In this document: positions 9,815 through 19,670 of the stretch, in pieces
Numbering within the stretch: position 1 is the first letter of the stretch
Layout: every line of letters begins with the position of its first letter
Origin: Caulobacteraceae bacterium
GTDB lineage: Bacteria; Pseudomonadota; Alphaproteobacteria; Caulobacterales; Caulobacteraceae
Length of the DNA: 64,000 bases
Assembly: GCA_947475465.1 (NCBI GenBank)
Contig: CANJLK010000006.1
Coordinates: 1-64,000 of the forward strand
Direction: 5' to 3'
Made by a program: the position numbers and the translations under genes
The notes under the pieces: generated by a model
The model's database searches: none
What the model was told of the DNA's origin: nothing
What the model saw: the letters and a program-made list of their open reading frames with translations, nothing else

Positions 9815-10192
9815 ATGCGCTATCTGTTTCTGATCAAGTCCTGCAGCAAGGTGGCTCCGCCGCCCGCGCTGATGGAAGCCATGCACGCCTCGGCGATGCT
9901 CGAGGTGAAGGCGGGAAGAATGATCGCGGACGGCGGACTGATGCCTCAGGACGCCGGCTTCCAGATCGAGATCGCCGGCAAGAAGATGCGGACGATCGAC
10001 GGGCCCTTCACCGAGACCAAGGAAGTGATCGGCGGCTTCGCGATCTTCGAACTGCCTGACGACGACGCGGCGCGGGCCAGCGCGAAGGACTTCATGGACC
10101 TGCATCTCAAGCACATGCCGGACTGGGATGGGGTCTGCGAGATGCGGCAGATCGCCGGGTCCATGGTGGAGATGATCCGCGCCGGCGGCTGA
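9815..10192 (+). CDS. YCII/DGPF-domain protein
   Basis: Small cytoplasmic protein of the YciI-related (DGPF) family, named after the motif visible here as DGPFTETKEVIGGFAIFEL. The N-terminus MRYLFLIKS is typical. Relatives are often next to ECF sigma factors, but none is seen here, and the biochemical role is unknown. The ATG at 9815 follows GAGGAAC and is chosen over the track start 14 codons earlier. 125 residues. It is the only plus-strand gene within the dcw cluster and lies antisense between murG and murC. Confidence 0.85.
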   Translation: MRYLFLIKSCSKVAPPPALMEAMHASAMLEVKAGRMIADGGLMPQDAGFQIEIAGKKMRTIDGPFTETKEVIGGFAIFELPDDDAARASAKDFMDLHLKHMPDWDGVCEMRQIAGSMVEMIRAGG

Positions 10193-10219
10193 TCGCCCAG
10201 TCGGAGAAGGCGTCGCGCC

Positions 10220-11320
10220 CTAAACCCGGCCGGCCGCCGTCCTTTCGACCACATCCGCCAGTCGTTCGGCGGCGTCGGGGATGGCGACGGCGCGGGCGGC
10301 GGCGGCCATGCGGGCCAGGCGAGCCGGGTTGTTGAGGAGCTTTTCCAGGGCGCCGGAGAGGCTGTCGACGGTGAGCTGGCTCTCGCGGCAGATCTCCGCC
10401 CCGCCGGCGTCGGCCAGGAGCTTGGCGTTCTGGCCCTGGTCGTCATCGATGGCGATGGCCAACGGTACGAGGATGGCCGGGCGTCCGGCCACGGCGAACT
10501 CGCAGACCGATCCCGCGCCGGAACGCCCGATCACCAGATGGGCCGCGGACAGCCGGCCGGCCATGTCGCGGAAGAAGGGCGCGATCTCGGCCTCGACCAT
10601 GGCGTTGCGATAGCAGCGCCGGGCGATCTCCATGGATTCGGGCCGGGTCTGCTGCTGGATCAGGATCCGGCCGCGCAGGGCTTCCGGCAAGGCCGCGATG
10701 GCCTCGGGGACCAGCTCCGACAGCAGGCGCGCGCCCTGGCTGCCGCCGGTGATCAGGATGCGGATCGGCCCGCCGGCCACCGGCGGATCGTAGGGGACAT
10801 CGGCGATGGCGCGGATCGCCGGGCGGACCGGGTTGCCGACGACGACGGCGCGCCCGGCGACCTTGGCCGGAGCCTTCAGCAGGGTCGGGAAGGCGCAGGC
10901 GACGGTGGTCACGTGGCTGGCCAGCATGCGGTTGGCGCGGCCCATGACGGCGTTCTGCTCGTGGATCACCGTGGGCCGCCGATCCATGATCGCCGCGACC
11001 AGGGCCGGCGCCGAGGGATAGCCGCCGAAGCCCACAACGACATTGGGTCCGATCTCGCGATAGGCGGCCCGGGCCTGGGCGGCGCCGCGCATCACCGCGA
11101 TGCCGGCCCGCAGCATGCCGATGGGGTCGCCCGGCCGGTAGGTGGCGGCGGACAGGCCGATCTTGCGCTCGGCGGGAAAGTCCTGGGCGAAGCCCGCCAC
11201 CCGCTCGTCGGAGGCGAGAACGATCGTCCAGCCGCGGGCGATCAGGGCCTCGGCGAGAGCCTGGGCTGGAAACAGGTGCCCGCCGGTGCCCCCGGCGGCG
11301 ACGACGGCCACTTTGCGCAT
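10220..11320 (-). CDS. murG: UDP-GlcNAc:MurNAc-pentapeptide-undecaprenol transferase MurG
   Basis: GT-B glycosyltransferase making lipid II on the cytoplasmic face of the inner membrane. It starts MRKVAVVAAGGTGGHLFPAQ, the hallmark glycine-rich loop. VGFGGYPSAPALVAA, HEQNAVMGRANR, ITGGSQGA and IGRSGAGSVCEFAVAGRPAILVP are all MurG signatures. 366 residues. The long ORF-track reading (562 residues) is an artefact of an open frame upstream. The stop of ftsW is 11 bases before its ATG. Confidence 0.97.
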   Translation of the reverse strand: MRKVAVVAAGGTGGHLFPAQALAEALIARGWTIVLASDERVAGFAQDFPAERKIGLSAATYRPGDPIGMLRAGIAVMRGAAQARAAYREIGPNVVVGFGGYPSAPALVAAIMDRRPTVIHEQNAVMGRANRMLASHVTTVACAFPTLLKAPAKVAGRAVVVGNPVRPAIRAIADVPYDPPVAGGPIRILITGGSQGARLLSELVPEAIAALPEALRGRILIQQQTRPESMEIARRCYRNAMVEAEIAPFFRDMAGRLSAAHLVIGRSGAGSVCEFAVAGRPAILVPLAIAIDDDQGQNAKLLADAGGAEICRESQLTVDSLSGALEKLLNNPARLARMAAAARAVAIPDAAERLADVVERTAAGRV

Positions 11321-11331
11321 GACCGATGCCT

Positions 11332-12507
11332 TTAGGCGTACGCGCCGGCCTTTGTAAGGCCTTCGCTGGGGGTGTAGGCGCCGGGACGGCGGCGGGTGAG
11401 GGCGAGCGCCATGCCAAGGGTCAGGCCCATGGCCAGCATGGACGATCCGCCATAGCTGATGAACGGCAGCGTCATGCCCTTGGTGGGGATCAGGTCGAGG
11501 TTGACCGCGATGTTGATGATCGCCTGCTGGCCCACCAGGACGAAGAGGCCGGCGGCGGCCACCTGCTCGAAGGGGTCGTTGAGCTTCAGCGCCCGATAGA
11601 GGCCGCGCACGACGACGAAGGCGAACAGGGACACCAGCAGAAGGGAGAAAATCAGGCCGTACTCCTCCGCGCCCACCGACCAGATGAAGTCGGTGTGGAG
11701 GTCGGGGACGTGGCGCTTCATGACGCCCTCGCCGGGGCCGCGCCCAAAGAAGCCGCCGGCCGCCTGGGCGACGCGCGCGGCGTCCACCTGGTGGGTGTCG
11801 GCCTTGTCCGGGGACAGGAACTTGTCGACGCGGGCGGTGACGTGCGGGAACAGGAAATAGGTGGACGACAGGCCGGCCAGCGCCGTGGCGCCCAGCAGCA
11901 TCACCCATGACATCGGCACGCCGGCCATCCAGAAAGCCGCCCCGAAGGCCACGGTGATCAGCACCGTCTGGCCGATGTCCGGCTGGATGAGCAGCAGCGA
12001 GATCGACAGGAAATAGAGGCCGAAGGCGATCGAGACGCCGGGCACCCCCTGCCCCTTCTGCCCCTCGGCGAACATCCAGGCGACCAGGATGATCAGGGCG
12101 GGCTTCATGAATTCCGAGGGCTGCAGGGAGAAGCCGCCGAACTCCAGCCAGCGGGTCGCCCCCTTGGCGTTGTGACCCATGAACGGCAGGGCGATCATCA
12201 CGGCGATAGCGATCAGCCAGATGAAGAAGGCGCCGCGCCGGACATTACGCACTTCCAGCATGGACGTGCCGATCAGGATCACCACCGCGCCGGCCGCGAA
12301 GACGCACTGGCGGACGGCGAAGTGGAAAGGATCGCCGATGTTCATCCGCGCCGCCGCCGCCGGACTGGCGGCGAAGGACATCACCACCCCGATGGCGATC
12401 AGTAGCGCCACGACCCCCAGCATCCAGCGGTCGACGGTCCACCACCAGACCCCGATCGGGGTGCGGTCGGAGCGGGCGAAGGCATGGGCCTGAGAGGGCG
12501 TGCTCAT
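11332..12507 (-). CDS. ftsW: Divisome lipid II glycosyltransferase FtsW
   Basis: SEDS-family polytopic inner-membrane protein that polymerises septal glycan with FtsI. After a short cytoplasmic tail (MSTPSQAHAFARSDRTP) there are about ten hydrophobic segments. RWLEFGGFSLQPSEFMKPALI (split as RWLEFGG and LQPSEFMKP) and the C-terminal PFISYGGSSMLAMGLTLGMAL are SEDS signatures. The ATG at 12507 overlaps the murD stop by 4 bases (CATGAGC). 391 residues. The upstream 63 codons in the track belong to the murD shadow frame. Confidence 0.95.
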   Translation of the reverse strand: MSTPSQAHAFARSDRTPIGVWWWTVDRWMLGVVALLIAIGVVMSFAASPAAAARMNIGDPFHFAVRQCVFAAGAVVILIGTSMLEVRNVRRGAFFIWLIAIAVMIALPFMGHNAKGATRWLEFGGFSLQPSEFMKPALIILVAWMFAEGQKGQGVPGVSIAFGLYFLSISLLLIQPDIGQTVLITVAFGAAFWMAGVPMSWVMLLGATALAGLSSTYFLFPHVTARVDKFLSPDKADTHQVDAARVAQAAGGFFGRGPGEGVMKRHVPDLHTDFIWSVGAEEYGLIFSLLLVSLFAFVVVRGLYRALKLNDPFEQVAAAGLFVLVGQQAIINIAVNLDLIPTKGMTLPFISYGGSSMLAMGLTLGMALALTRRRPGAYTPSEGLTKAGAYA

Positions 12508-13919
12508 GCCGCCCCCCTGGCCGCCGGCGCGGCGGCCAGGGCCTGGACCGCGGCGCGGAAGTCTTCGCCGCGCGCCTCGAAGTCGGCGTACTGATCGAAG
12601 GAGGCCGCGGCCGGCGACAAAAGGACGATGGTGTCCTGGCTCGACTTGGCGGCGTCCGCATAGGCCTGGGCGACAGCGGCCGCCATGGTCCCGCACGCCA
12701 CGGCCGGCGCCTCGCCCTCAAGGGTCTTGGCGAAGGCGGGCGAGGCCTCGCCGATCAGATAGGCCTTCACCACCCGGGGAAAGAGATCCGACAGCGCCTC
12801 GATGCCACCGGTCTTGGGCTGGCCGCCGGCGATCCAATAGACCCGGGCGTAGCTGGACAGCGCCTGGCGCGCGGCGTCGGTGTTGGTGGCCTTGCTGTCG
12901 TTGACGAAGCGCACGCGGCCGATCTGGCCCACGGTCTCCATCCGGTGCGCGAGGCCCGGGAAGGTCAGGAGGTGCTCGGCGGCTTCCTCCGCCGGGATGC
13001 CCAGGCCCTTGGCGGCGGCGTAGGCGGCCGCAGCGTTCTGCCAGTTGTGGCGGCCCGGCAGCGAGCGGGCGCGGGACAGGTCGGCCACCGCCGTGGCGCG
13101 CTCGCCCGTGGCGTCATAGACCATGCCCTGCAGCACATAGACCCCGCGGCCCATCGCCTTGGAGGCCGAGATCGGCACGATGGTGCGGCGGTTGGCGGCT
13201 GTGATCTCGGTGCAAATCTGCTGGCCGTAGGGGTCGTCCACCCCGATGATCGCGGTGTCGCCCTTGCCCTGGTTGGCCAGGATGCGCCGCTTGGCGGCGA
13301 CGTAGTTCTCCATGCTCCCGTGCCGTTCCAGGTGATCGGGCGACAGGTTCAGGATGATGGTGACGTCGGCGTGCAGGCTGGACGTCAGGTCCAGCTGGTA
13401 GGAGCTCAGCTCCAGGACATAGACCGCCCCGCCGTGCATGTCGTCGAGGCCGAGCACGCCAAAGCCGATGTTGCCGCCGATCCGCACATCTCGGCCTGCC
13501 TGGGCGCAGATGTGGCCGACGAGCGCGGTGGTGGTCGATTTGCCGTTGGTGCCGGTGATCGCGACGATCTTGGGGCGCCGGTGCTCGGGCGCGGCGTTCA
13601 CCGTGCGGGCGAAGAGCTCGACGTCGCCCAGGATCTCCACGCCCGTCGCCTTGGCTTTTTCGACGGTCCAGTGCGGCTTGGGGTGGGTCAGAGGCACACC
13701 TGGCGACAGCATCAGGGCCGCGAAGTCCGACCAGTCGGCTGTGGTCAGGTCGGTGAGTTCGAAGCCCTCGGCCAGGGCCGCTTCGCGCGACGACGCCTTG
13801 TCGTCCCAAAGCGCCACCTTGGCGCCGCCGGCCATGAGGGCGCGCGCGGCGGTCAGGCCCGTGCGGGCCAGGCCGAAGACGGCGACGGTCTTTCCCTCGA
13901 AGCCGGAGACGGCGATCAT
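12504..13919 (-). CDS. murD: UDP-N-acetylmuramoyl-L-alanine--D-glutamate ligase MurD
   Basis: Cytoplasmic Mur ligase adding D-Glu. The N-terminus FEGKTVAVFGLARTGLTAAR is the UDP-binding Rossmann motif. VAITGTNGKSTTTALVGHI is the ATP loop (about residues 117-135), and LNLSPDHLERHGSMENYVAAK plus FVNDSKATNTDAARQAL are family motifs. 471 residues. The ATG at 13919 is 19 bases downstream of the mraY stop. A 4-base overlap couples it to ftsW. Confidence 0.96.
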   Translation of the reverse strand: MIAVSGFEGKTVAVFGLARTGLTAARALMAGGAKVALWDDKASSREAALAEGFELTDLTTADWSDFAALMLSPGVPLTHPKPHWTVEKAKATGVEILGDVELFARTVNAAPEHRRPKIVAITGTNGKSTTTALVGHICAQAGRDVRIGGNIGFGVLGLDDMHGGAVYVLELSSYQLDLTSSLHADVTIILNLSPDHLERHGSMENYVAAKRRILANQGKGDTAIIGVDDPYGQQICTEITAANRRTIVPISASKAMGRGVYVLQGMVYDATGERATAVADLSRARSLPGRHNWQNAAAAYAAAKGLGIPAEEAAEHLLTFPGLAHRMETVGQIGRVRFVNDSKATNTDAARQALSSYARVYWIAGGQPKTGGIEALSDLFPRVVKAYLIGEASPAFAKTLEGEAPAVACGTMAAAVAQAYADAAKSSQDTIVLLSPAAASFDQYADFEARGEDFRAAVQALAAAPAARGAA

Positions 13920-13938
13920 GGTGCGCGCACCGCCTCCC

Positions 13939-15054
13939 CTACCTGAGTTTCAGGGTGGCCAGCCCCAGCAGGGCCAGCATGATCGAGACGATCCAGAAGC
14001 GGATCACGACGGTCGATTCCGACCAGCCCAGCTTCTCGAAGTGATGGTGGATCGGGGCCATCAGGAAGATCCGCCGGCCCGTGCGCTTGTACCAGCCCAC
14101 CTGGATGACCACGCTCAGCAGCTCTGCGACGAACAGGCCGCCGACGATGGCGAGAACGATCTCGTGGCGGGTGGCGACCGCCACCGCGCCGATGCCACCA
14201 CCCAGCGCCAACGCGCCGGTGTCGCCCATGAAGATCCGCGCCGGCGGAGCGTTGTACCAGAGGAAGCCCAGGCCAGCCCCGATCATCGCCCCGCAATAGA
14301 CCGCCACCTCGCCCACGCCGGGCACGAAGTGGAGCTGCAGGTAGTTGGCGAAGACGAAGTTGCCGACCAGGTAGGCGATCAGGCCGTAGGTGCTGGACGC
14401 GATCATCACCGGCACGGTGGCCAGGCCGTCGAGACCGTCGGTGAAGTTCACCGCATTCGCGGCGCCGACGATCACGAAGGCGCCGAACAGCAGGTAGAAC
14501 CAGTGCAGATTCAAGAGCAGCTGCTTGAAGATCGGGAAGCTGACCGAGGTCAGCAGGTCCGGCGCTTCTGGGGCCTTGGGCGCGAATAGGATGATCAGAG
14601 CGACGGCGCCCATGGCGATGGCGGCTTCCAGAACCAGGCGCATCCGCCCGGAGATGCCGTCCGTCGTCTGTTTGGTGACCTTGGCGTAGTCGTCGAGGAA
14701 GCCCAGCAAGCCGTAGCCGGCGGTGACCAGCAGGACCGCCCAGACATAGACGTTGGAGAGGTCCGACCACAGGAGGGTCGAGACGATGAGCCCGGCCAGG
14801 ATCATCACCCCGCCCATGGTCGGCGTGCCGGCCTTCTCAATGATATGGCGCTGGATGCCGTCGGTGCGGATCGGCTGGCCCTTGCCCTGCTTGGTCTGCA
14901 TCCAGCGGATGAAGCGCGAGCCCATGGCGACGACGATCAACTGGGCGGTGGCGATCGACAGCACCGTCCGGAATGTCAGGTATTTCAGAAGGTTGATGAT
15001 CGGGACGTGGCTATGGCCGCCGGCCGACAGGTGTTCGTACAGCCAGTAGAACAT
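13939..15054 (-). CDS. mraY: Phospho-N-acetylmuramoyl-pentapeptide transferase MraY
   Basis: Integral membrane enzyme that makes lipid I from UDP-MurNAc-pentapeptide and undecaprenyl phosphate. Ten hydrophobic segments are visible. Diagnostic stretches are [13 protein letters not shown], the Asp-rich [30 protein letters not shown] and the histidine-rich [15 protein letters not shown]. 371 residues. Its ATG overlaps the murF TGA by one base (TGATG). Confidence 0.97.
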   Translation of the reverse strand: MFYWLYEHLSAGGHSHVPIINLLKYLTFRTVLSIATAQLIVVAMGSRFIRWMQTKQGKGQPIRTDGIQRHIIEKAGTPTMGGVMILAGLIVSTLLWSDLSNVYVWAVLLVTAGYGLLGFLDDYAKVTKQTTDGISGRMRLVLEAAIAMGAVALIILFAPKAPEAPDLLTSVSFPIFKQLLLNLHWFYLLFGAFVIVGAANAVNFTDGLDGLATVPVMIASSTYGLIAYLVGNFVFANYLQLHFVPGVGEVAVYCGAMIGAGLGFLWYNAPPARIFMGDTGALALGGGIGAVAVATRHEIVLAIVGGLFVAELLSVVIQVGWYKRTGRRIFLMAPIHHHFEKLGWSESTVVIRFWIVSIMLALLGLATLKLR

Positions 15055-16481
15055 CAGCCCGCCTTCCCTGACACGAGGTCGAGCGAAGCCAGGGCCTGCG
15101 CGATGACGCTGGCCTTCGACCCGTTAGACCCCTTCACCATCACCAGATCGCCGGGCTCTGCGGCCCGGCTGACCTGCGGCGCCAGTTCCGCCGCGGTTTT
15201 GGCGTAGCCGCCCCGGCGAGTCGGCGGAAGGGCGTCCCACAGGGATTTCATCAGCGGTCCGGCGCAGAACACCAGGTCGACCTCGGCCGCGGCGATGGGC
15301 TCCGCGAGGGCGGCGTGGAAGCCAGGCGCCTGCTCGCCCAGTTCCAGCATGTCGGTCAGGGCGACGATCCGCCGCCCCCCGGTCTTGGCTGTTCCCGTCT
15401 CGCCGGTCCCCGTCTTGCGCGCGCCAAGCGTCGCCAGGGCGGAGGCCATGGAGACGGGATTGGCGTTGTAGCTCTCGTCGATCAGCGTGAAGGCGCCGCC
15501 CGAGATCTGCACGATCTTCTCGGCGCCCCGGCCCGCCAGGGGCTCGAAGCTGCCCAGCGCGGCCAGGCTGTCGTCCAGGTCGACATCGAGCGCCTCAAGC
15601 ATCAGCAGGACGGCCATGGCGTTCGGACCCCAGTGCGCGCCGGTCTGCAGGATGGGGAAGTCGAGACCCTTGCCGTGGAAGCGGGCCTGGACGATGGCGT
15701 GGCCAGCGTCAGCCTGGAAGTCGATCAGGCGGGCGTCGCACCCGGCTGCGCGTCCAAAGGTGCGGACCTGCGCGCCTGCCCCCAGCGCCTGGGCCTTGAG
15801 CGCCTCGAACCAAACGTTGTCGGCGTTCAGGACCGCCACGCCGCCGGGCTCCAGACCTTCGAAAATCTCCGCCTTTGCCCGCGCCACCCCCGCCTCGCCG
15901 TCAGGGAAGTTCTCAACATGCACGGGACCGACATTGGTGATCACGGCGCAGTGCGGGCGGACCATCGCGGTGAGGGGCCGGATCTCGCCTTCGTGGTTCA
16001 TGCCGATCTCGAAGACGGCGCGCTCGGTGTCGCGCGGCATGCGGGCCAGGGTGAGCGGCACGCCGATGTGGTTGTTGTAGCTCTTCACCGACGAATGCGC
16101 CCGACCGGCCCGGGTGAGGCCGGCCATGATCGCCTGGGTGACGCTTGTCTTGCCGACCGAGCCGGTGACCGCGCCGCGCCTGGCCTTTGTCGCCCGCTGG
16201 CGAGCGGCCGCACCCAGTTGCTCCAGCGCGGTGAAGGTGTCGGCCACCATGACCGCCGGGCCGTCGACGGGCTTCGACACGAGCGCGCCGGCGGCGCCCT
16301 TGGCCAGCGCCTGGGCCACGAACTCATGGCCGTCCCGGACGCCCGCGAGCGCCACGAACAGGTCGCCTCGTTCGACAGTCCGGGTATCGATTGAAACGCC
16401 GTTGGCCGCGAAGGACGGTCCGGCGAGGGTTCCGCCTGTGGCGGCTGCGACCTCGTCCGCCGTCCAGAGCGCCTCAGCCAT
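15054..16481 (-). CDS. murF: UDP-MurNAc-tripeptide--D-alanyl-D-alanine ligase MurF
   Basis: Cytoplasmic Mur ligase attaching D-Ala-D-Ala, the product of Ddl encoded in the same cluster. Seen: [16 protein letters not shown] near the N-terminus, the ATP loop [14 protein letters not shown] (Val where many family members have Ser or Asn), [17 protein letters not shown], and [11 protein letters not shown]. 475 residues. The ATG at 16481 overlaps the murE 3-prime end by 8 bases. Confidence 0.96.
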   Translation of the reverse strand: MAEALWTADEVAAATGGTLAGPSFAANGVSIDTRTVERGDLFVALAGVRDGHEFVAQALAKGAAGALVSKPVDGPAVMVADTFTALEQLGAAARQRATKARRGAVTGSVGKTSVTQAIMAGLTRAGRAHSSVKSYNNHIGVPLTLARMPRDTERAVFEIGMNHEGEIRPLTAMVRPHCAVITNVGPVHVENFPDGEAGVARAKAEIFEGLEPGGVAVLNADNVWFEALKAQALGAGAQVRTFGRAAGCDARLIDFQADAGHAIVQARFHGKGLDFPILQTGAHWGPNAMAVLLMLEALDVDLDDSLAALGSFEPLAGRGAEKIVQISGGAFTLIDESYNANPVSMASALATLGARKTGTGETGTAKTGGRRIVALTDMLELGEQAPGFHAALAEPIAAAEVDLVFCAGPLMKSLWDALPPTRRGGYAKTAAELAPQVSRAAEPGDLVMVKGSNGSKASVIAQALASLDLVSGKAG

Positions 16482-17922
16482 GGAGGGCGCTATGGGTCTC
16501 GGTGACGTCGTCGAAGGGGTGGACCGTGTCGCCGATGGTCTGACCCTGCTCGTGGCCCTTGCCGGCGACCACCAGGATGTCGCCTTCGGAAAGCTGGGCG
16601 ACCGCGGCGCGGATGGCTTCGCGGCGATCGCCGATGTCGTTCAGGCCGGCATTCCCGGCCATCACTTCGGCGCGGATGGCGGCGGGGACCTCCGAGCGCG
16701 GATTGTCGTCGGTGACGATGGCGACATCGGCCAGTTGGGCGGCGATGCGGCCCATGATCGGGCGCTTTGTGCGGTCGCGGTCGCCGCCGGCGCCAAACAC
16801 CACGATGAGCTTGCCGGTGACGTGTGGGCGCAAAGCCTTGAGCACCGTTTCCAGGCCGTCGGGCGTGTGGGCGTAGTCCACATAGGCCTCGCCGCCGCGC
16901 GGTCCCGCGCCGACGCGCTGCAGGCGGCCCGGCGCGCCCTCGATGGTCTCCAGCCCGGCCAGGGCGTCCTCCACCGAAAGGCCCGCTGCGATACACAGTC
17001 CCGCGGCGACAAGGGCATTGGACGCCTGGAAGGCTCCGGCCAGCGGCAGCTTCACATCGTACTCCCGGCCCTGGAACAGCACGGTCAGGCGCTGGCCTTC
17101 CGGCAGCAGGCGCCGATCGACCAGGCGCAGGCCCTGGCCGGTTTCACCGACACTCATGATCGACTGCCCGGCCGAAACCGCGGCGCCGGCGAAGGCGGCA
17201 TAGGCGTCGGAGTCGGAATTCAGCACGGCGGTCCGGCCGCGCGCCAGGAGGGTCTCGAACAGGCGCAGCTTGGCGGCGCGGTAGACCCCCATGGTGCCGT
17301 GGTAGTCCAGATGGTCCTGGGTCAGGTTGAGGAAGCCGGCGGCGGTGAGCTTCACCGCGTCCAAGCGACGCTGGTCGATACCGTGGGACGAGGCTTCCAG
17401 CGCCAGGTGGGTGACACCTTCGCCGGCGATCCGCGCCATCAGCTCAGCCACGTCGGCGGCGTCGGGCGTGGTGAGGCCTGGCGGCGTGATCTGGAGGTCG
17501 GGCGCACCGGGGGCGCTGATGCGCACGCCGAGGGTGCCCATGCTCGCGGCTTTTTTTCCAGCGCTCGCGAAGATCTGGCGGCAGAAGGCGGCGACAGATG
17601 TCTTGCCGTTGGTGCCGGTGACCGCCACGCAGATCGGCGGCTGGGCCCCATGCAGGGCCGCGGCGGCCAGGGCATAGGCGCGGCGGGGGTCGGAGGCGGT
17701 GACCAGCGGGACGTTCAGGCCTTCGATGTCGCGGCCGGCCAGGATCGCGGCGGCCCCCATCTCGGCGGCCTTGGGCGCGAAGCTGCGGCCGTCGACCTTG
17801 GAACCCGGCAGGGCGGCGAACAGGAAGCCCGGCTTCACCTTGCGGCTGTCGGCGGTGACGCCGGTGATAACAGGATCGACGCCCAGATCACGCTGGACCA
17901 GGTCTGAGAGACGCAGGCTCAA
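16474..17922 (-). CDS. murE: UDP-MurNAc-dipeptide--meso-diaminopimelate ligase MurE (TTG start)
   Basis: Cytoplasmic Mur ligase adding meso-diaminopimelate; the DNPR motif (TDDNPRSEVP) that binds diaminopimelate is present. VTADSRKVKPGFLFAALPG at the N-terminus and VTGTNGKTSVAAFCRQI (ATP loop) confirm the family. The only start that fits the normal N-terminus is the TTG at 17922 ((M)SLRLSDLVQRDLG), overlapping the ftsI TGA (ATTGAGC) with GGGAGA seven bases upstream. The ORF track extends 94 codons further without support. 482 residues. Confidence 0.94.
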   Translation of the reverse strand: MSLRLSDLVQRDLGVDPVITGVTADSRKVKPGFLFAALPGSKVDGRSFAPKAAEMGAAAILAGRDIEGLNVPLVTASDPRRAYALAAAALHGAQPPICVAVTGTNGKTSVAAFCRQIFASAGKKAASMGTLGVRISAPGAPDLQITPPGLTTPDAADVAELMARIAGEGVTHLALEASSHGIDQRRLDAVKLTAAGFLNLTQDHLDYHGTMGVYRAAKLRLFETLLARGRTAVLNSDSDAYAAFAGAAVSAGQSIMSVGETGQGLRLVDRRLLPEGQRLTVLFQGREYDVKLPLAGAFQASNALVAAGLCIAAGLSVEDALAGLETIEGAPGRLQRVGAGPRGGEAYVDYAHTPDGLETVLKALRPHVTGKLIVVFGAGGDRDRTKRPIMGRIAAQLADVAIVTDDNPRSEVPAAIRAEVMAGNAGLNDIGDRREAIRAAVAQLSEGDILVVAGKGHEQGQTIGDTVHPFDDVTETHSALHG

Positions 17923-19670
17923 TGGTCTTCTCCCGCGTCGGCGCCGGCGACGTCGGCAAAGGGCATGGTCTCGGCCCGGGCACGCACGCCCAGGAAGGGG
18001 GCGATGCGCTGGATCACCCGGCCGGCGGCCGGCGCCGCGGCGATGCCGCCCGTCGGGTCGGCGCCGGTCTTGTCGCGCTGCGGCTCGTCCATGAGGATCA
18101 GCACGAAATAGCGCGGCGCCTTGAGCGGCCCGTCGGTGGGGAAGACCGCGGCGAAGGACGAGACCTGCTTGGTGGTGGAGTAGCGCTTGGCGACCGGATC
18201 CCACTTGTCGCCGGTCCCGGTCTTTCCCCCGACATTGAGGCCCGGGATGTTGGCTGACTTGCCCGATCCGCAGGTGCAGCTGACGTTGGAGCGCATGATC
18301 TGCAGCAGGGTGAGCGCGGTGCTTTCCTGGATCATCCGGGGGCCATGGACCACGGTTCCGGGCGGCAGCTTCTTGATGGTCAGCGGCAGCAATTCCCCGC
18401 CGTTCATCAGGCCGGAGTAGGCCCGCGCCACAGCCAGCGGGCTGACATTGATCCCATGGCCGAAGGAGGTCGAGGCGATGGCGTCCTCGTTCCAGACCTT
18501 GGGGACCAGAGGCCTTGCGGTCTCGATCAGTTCGGTCTTGGCCGGCTGGGTGAGGCCGAAGCGGTCGAAATAGGCGTGCAGCCGCTCAGGCCCGATGGCC
18601 TCGCCCAGCCGGGCCGTGCCGATGTTCGACGAGTGCTGGAACACTTCCACCAGGGTCAGGACCGCATGCGTCGCGTGATAGTCGTGGATGGTGCGGTAGC
18701 CGAGCTGGAACGGGTGGGTGGCGTCGAAGGTCGAACGGGGCGTGGCGACACCCGTGTCCAGGCCCGTGGCCACGGTGAAGCCCTTGAAGGTCGAGCCCAT
18801 CTCGTAGATTGCGCCGGCCGCACGGTTAAGGCGCGCGTCGAGGCTGGCCTGGCCGGGGCGGTTGGGATCGAAGGTGGGGTAGTTCGCCAAGCCCAGGATT
18901 TCACCTGTGTGGACGTTGATCACCACGCCGGTGGCGCCCTTGGGATGGAACTGCGCCGTGGCCTTGTAGAGCTCATCCTCCAGGGCGGCCTGAATCCGCA
19001 GGTCTATGGAGAGCGGCACCGCGCCGTGGGTGGCGACCGCGTTGCGGATATCGTCGTTCAGCGCGGCTTCCGCCCCGGCCAGGCCCTCACCACCGGTATC
19101 GGCGAAACCGATCAGGTGCGCGGCCGTGTAGCCCAGCGGATAGACCCGCTTTTCCTCGGGCTCGAAGCTGACGCCGGGCAGGCCCAGGTCATGCAGCTGG
19201 GCGCGGACCTCCGGGGTCAGGCCGCCGATCACGAAGGTCCGGCGCCCGGACTTCAGGGCCTTTTGCAGGCGGTCGGGGGTGAGATCAGGCAGGGCCTTGG
19301 TCAGGGCGGTGCGAGTCTCGCTGGTGTCCCAGATTTCGCGCGGGTCGATGTAGAGGCCGTAGTGCAATAGGTCGGCCGCCAGCATCTGGCCGTTGCGGTC
19401 GACAAGGTCGGCCCGGGCCGCGCCCATGGGCGGCTGGAAGGCCTCGCCCTTGCCGGCGTCGGAGAACAGCGCCGCGCGCGTCGCCCCGAGCGACAGCACG
19501 ACAAATCCGGTGGCGAACAGCGCAAGCACAAAGAAGATGCGGATGCGGGTATCGTCGACGACCTTGCCCGAGGTGCGGGCCCGCTCGAAGGCGTGCTCCA
19601 GCCGCCACATCCAGCCCGTCAGCCAGCGGGCGAGCGGCGATCCGCCGAAAGATTGCTGCGCCATGCTCAC
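17919..19670 (-). CDS. ftsI: Peptidoglycan D,D-transpeptidase FtsI (PBP3-like)
   Basis: Septal class B penicillin-binding protein. A cytoplasmic tail is followed by one membrane helix (about residues 46-66, FFVLALFATGFVVLSLG), a pedestal domain starting DLVDRNGQMLAADLL, then the transpeptidase. Catalytic boxes are visible: GSTFKG (SxxK), HSSNIG (SxN) and GGKTGTG (KTG). A Cys-Thr-Cys element (SCTCGSGK) sits just before the KTG box, which is unusual. The start is either GTG 19670, overlapping the ftsL stop (GTGA), or ATG 19664. 583 residues. Confidence 0.94.
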   Translation of the reverse strand: MSMAQQSFGGSPLARWLTGWMWRLEHAFERARTSGKVVDDTRIRIFFVLALFATGFVVLSLGATRAALFSDAGKGEAFQPPMGAARADLVDRNGQMLAADLLHYGLYIDPREIWDTSETRTALTKALPDLTPDRLQKALKSGRRTFVIGGLTPEVRAQLHDLGLPGVSFEPEEKRVYPLGYTAAHLIGFADTGGEGLAGAEAALNDDIRNAVATHGAVPLSIDLRIQAALEDELYKATAQFHPKGATGVVINVHTGEILGLANYPTFDPNRPGQASLDARLNRAAGAIYEMGSTFKGFTVATGLDTGVATPRSTFDATHPFQLGYRTIHDYHATHAVLTLVEVFQHSSNIGTARLGEAIGPERLHAYFDRFGLTQPAKTELIETARPLVPKVWNEDAIASTSFGHGINVSPLAVARAYSGLMNGGELLPLTIKKLPPGTVVHGPRMIQESTALTLLQIMRSNVSCTCGSGKSANIPGLNVGGKTGTGDKWDPVAKRYSTTKQVSSFAAVFPTDGPLKAPRYFVLILMDEPQRDKTGADPTGGIAAAPAAGRVIQRIAPFLGVRARAETMPFADVAGADAGEDH

